Shown one piece after another: positions 55,709 to 55,772 of a stretch of DNA of 55,772 bases. Position 1 is the stretch's first letter; each line of letters begins with the position of its first letter. Made by a program: the position numbers and the translations under genes. Source of the stretch: an uncultured Coriobacteriaceae bacterium (GTDB lineage: Bacteria; Actinomycetota; Coriobacteriia; Coriobacteriales; Coriobacteriaceae). The stretch covers positions 80,319-136,090 of the forward strand of contig CASEER010000004.1 of NCBI GenBank assembly GCA_949287085.1. Reading direction: 5' to 3'. The notes under the pieces were generated by a model. That model was not told where the DNA came from and searched no databases. It saw nothing but the letters and a program-made list of their open reading frames with translations.

Positions 55709-55772
55709 GATTTCTCCTTTCCGGGAATTCCGTCTTCCTCTATAATTATACTCGATTTTCTGCAAATGTCAA
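55466..55772 (-). other. Foreign-looking LacI 5' segment at the window edge
   Basis: About 307 bp at the right edge hold a promoter, a ribosome binding site and the first 81 codons of a LacI-type repressor, without its remaining 250 or so residues. Codon use differs from the IF-2 part: GAA is used in three of four Glu codons, and CGG is the commonest Arg codon, while GAG and CGC dominate the neighbour. The upstream bases are AT-rich. The junction lies near 55466. Confidence 0.7.
55745..55772 (-). promoter_or_regulatory. Consensus sigma-70 promoter at the window edge
   Basis: On the minus strand TTGACA (55767-55772) and TATAAT (55745-55750) are both perfect, with a 16-bp spacer. It lies about 37 nt upstream of the LacI start codon, followed by AAAGGAG. 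It belongs to the LacI-type segment, not to a normal infB operon, where infB is usually read from upstream nusA. Confidence 0.8.

Noticed and set aside
55709..55765. An in-frame TTG that would extend the IF-2 chimera by 19 residues
   Set aside because: It lies between the -35 and -10 of the promoter, so it would not be in the transcript; the ATG at 55708 has a strong ribosome binding site.

Overview
This window looks like part of a chromosome from a high-GC, non-sporulating actinobacterium of the class Coriobacteriia, most like Collinsella. The evidence is the GC-rich coding style (GAG and CGC codons favoured), an actinobacterial integration host factor (mIHF), RNase Y and RNase J encoded close together, a SpoVS protein, an actinobacterial-type LexA box at recA, and the gene order itself. 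This placement rests on recognising families and gene order; no search was run.

Every supported gene lies on the minus strand, so transcription runs from high to low coordinates. In that order: (1) infB-rbfA-nrnA-truB-ribF-dnaG-rpoD (55.7 to 46.2 kb), initiation-factor, ribosome-maturation and primase/sigma genes with start-stop overlaps at several junctions; (2) tRNA-Asn with its own promoter and terminator; (3) a pyrimidine operon pyrR-pyrB-pyrC-pyrK-pyrD-pyrF (45.7 to 40.3 kb) behind a leader with an intrinsic terminator; (4) mihF-gmk-rpoZ-thiI; (5) comEA-comEC-holA, DNA uptake genes and the clamp-loader delta subunit; (6) rpsT, then lepA-dusB-hemW; (7) two J-protein genes, the first to be transcribed membrane-anchored; (8) mtaB-phoH-ybeY-dgkA-era-recO; (9) rpsO-pnp, then rnj-ftsK-rodZ, yajQ, rimO-pgsA-cinA; (10) SOS-controlled recA-recX; (11) rny, an orphan GHKL ATPase, spoVS, miaB-miaA-hflX, with hflX cut by the left edge.

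The contents are mostly housekeeping. Three RNA-decay enzymes (RNase Y, RNase J, PNPase) lie within 16 kb, and three paralogous radical-SAM methylthiotransferases (MiaB, RimO, MtaB) are present. There are no transposases, CRISPR arrays, prophage genes or rRNA genes.

The least ordinary points are: the right edge, where the first 81 codons of a LacI-type repressor, with its own consensus promoter and ribosome binding site, are joined in frame to an IF-2 that lacks its N-terminus (assembly chimera or genuine fusion); a zinc-finger J-protein whose C-terminal half is replaced by membrane helices; an uncharacterised GHKL ATPase between RNase Y and SpoVS; a nested 89-nt inverted repeat after pnp; four tandem hairpins between rpsO and pnp; and a repeat-rich 457-bp gap upstream of the competence genes.
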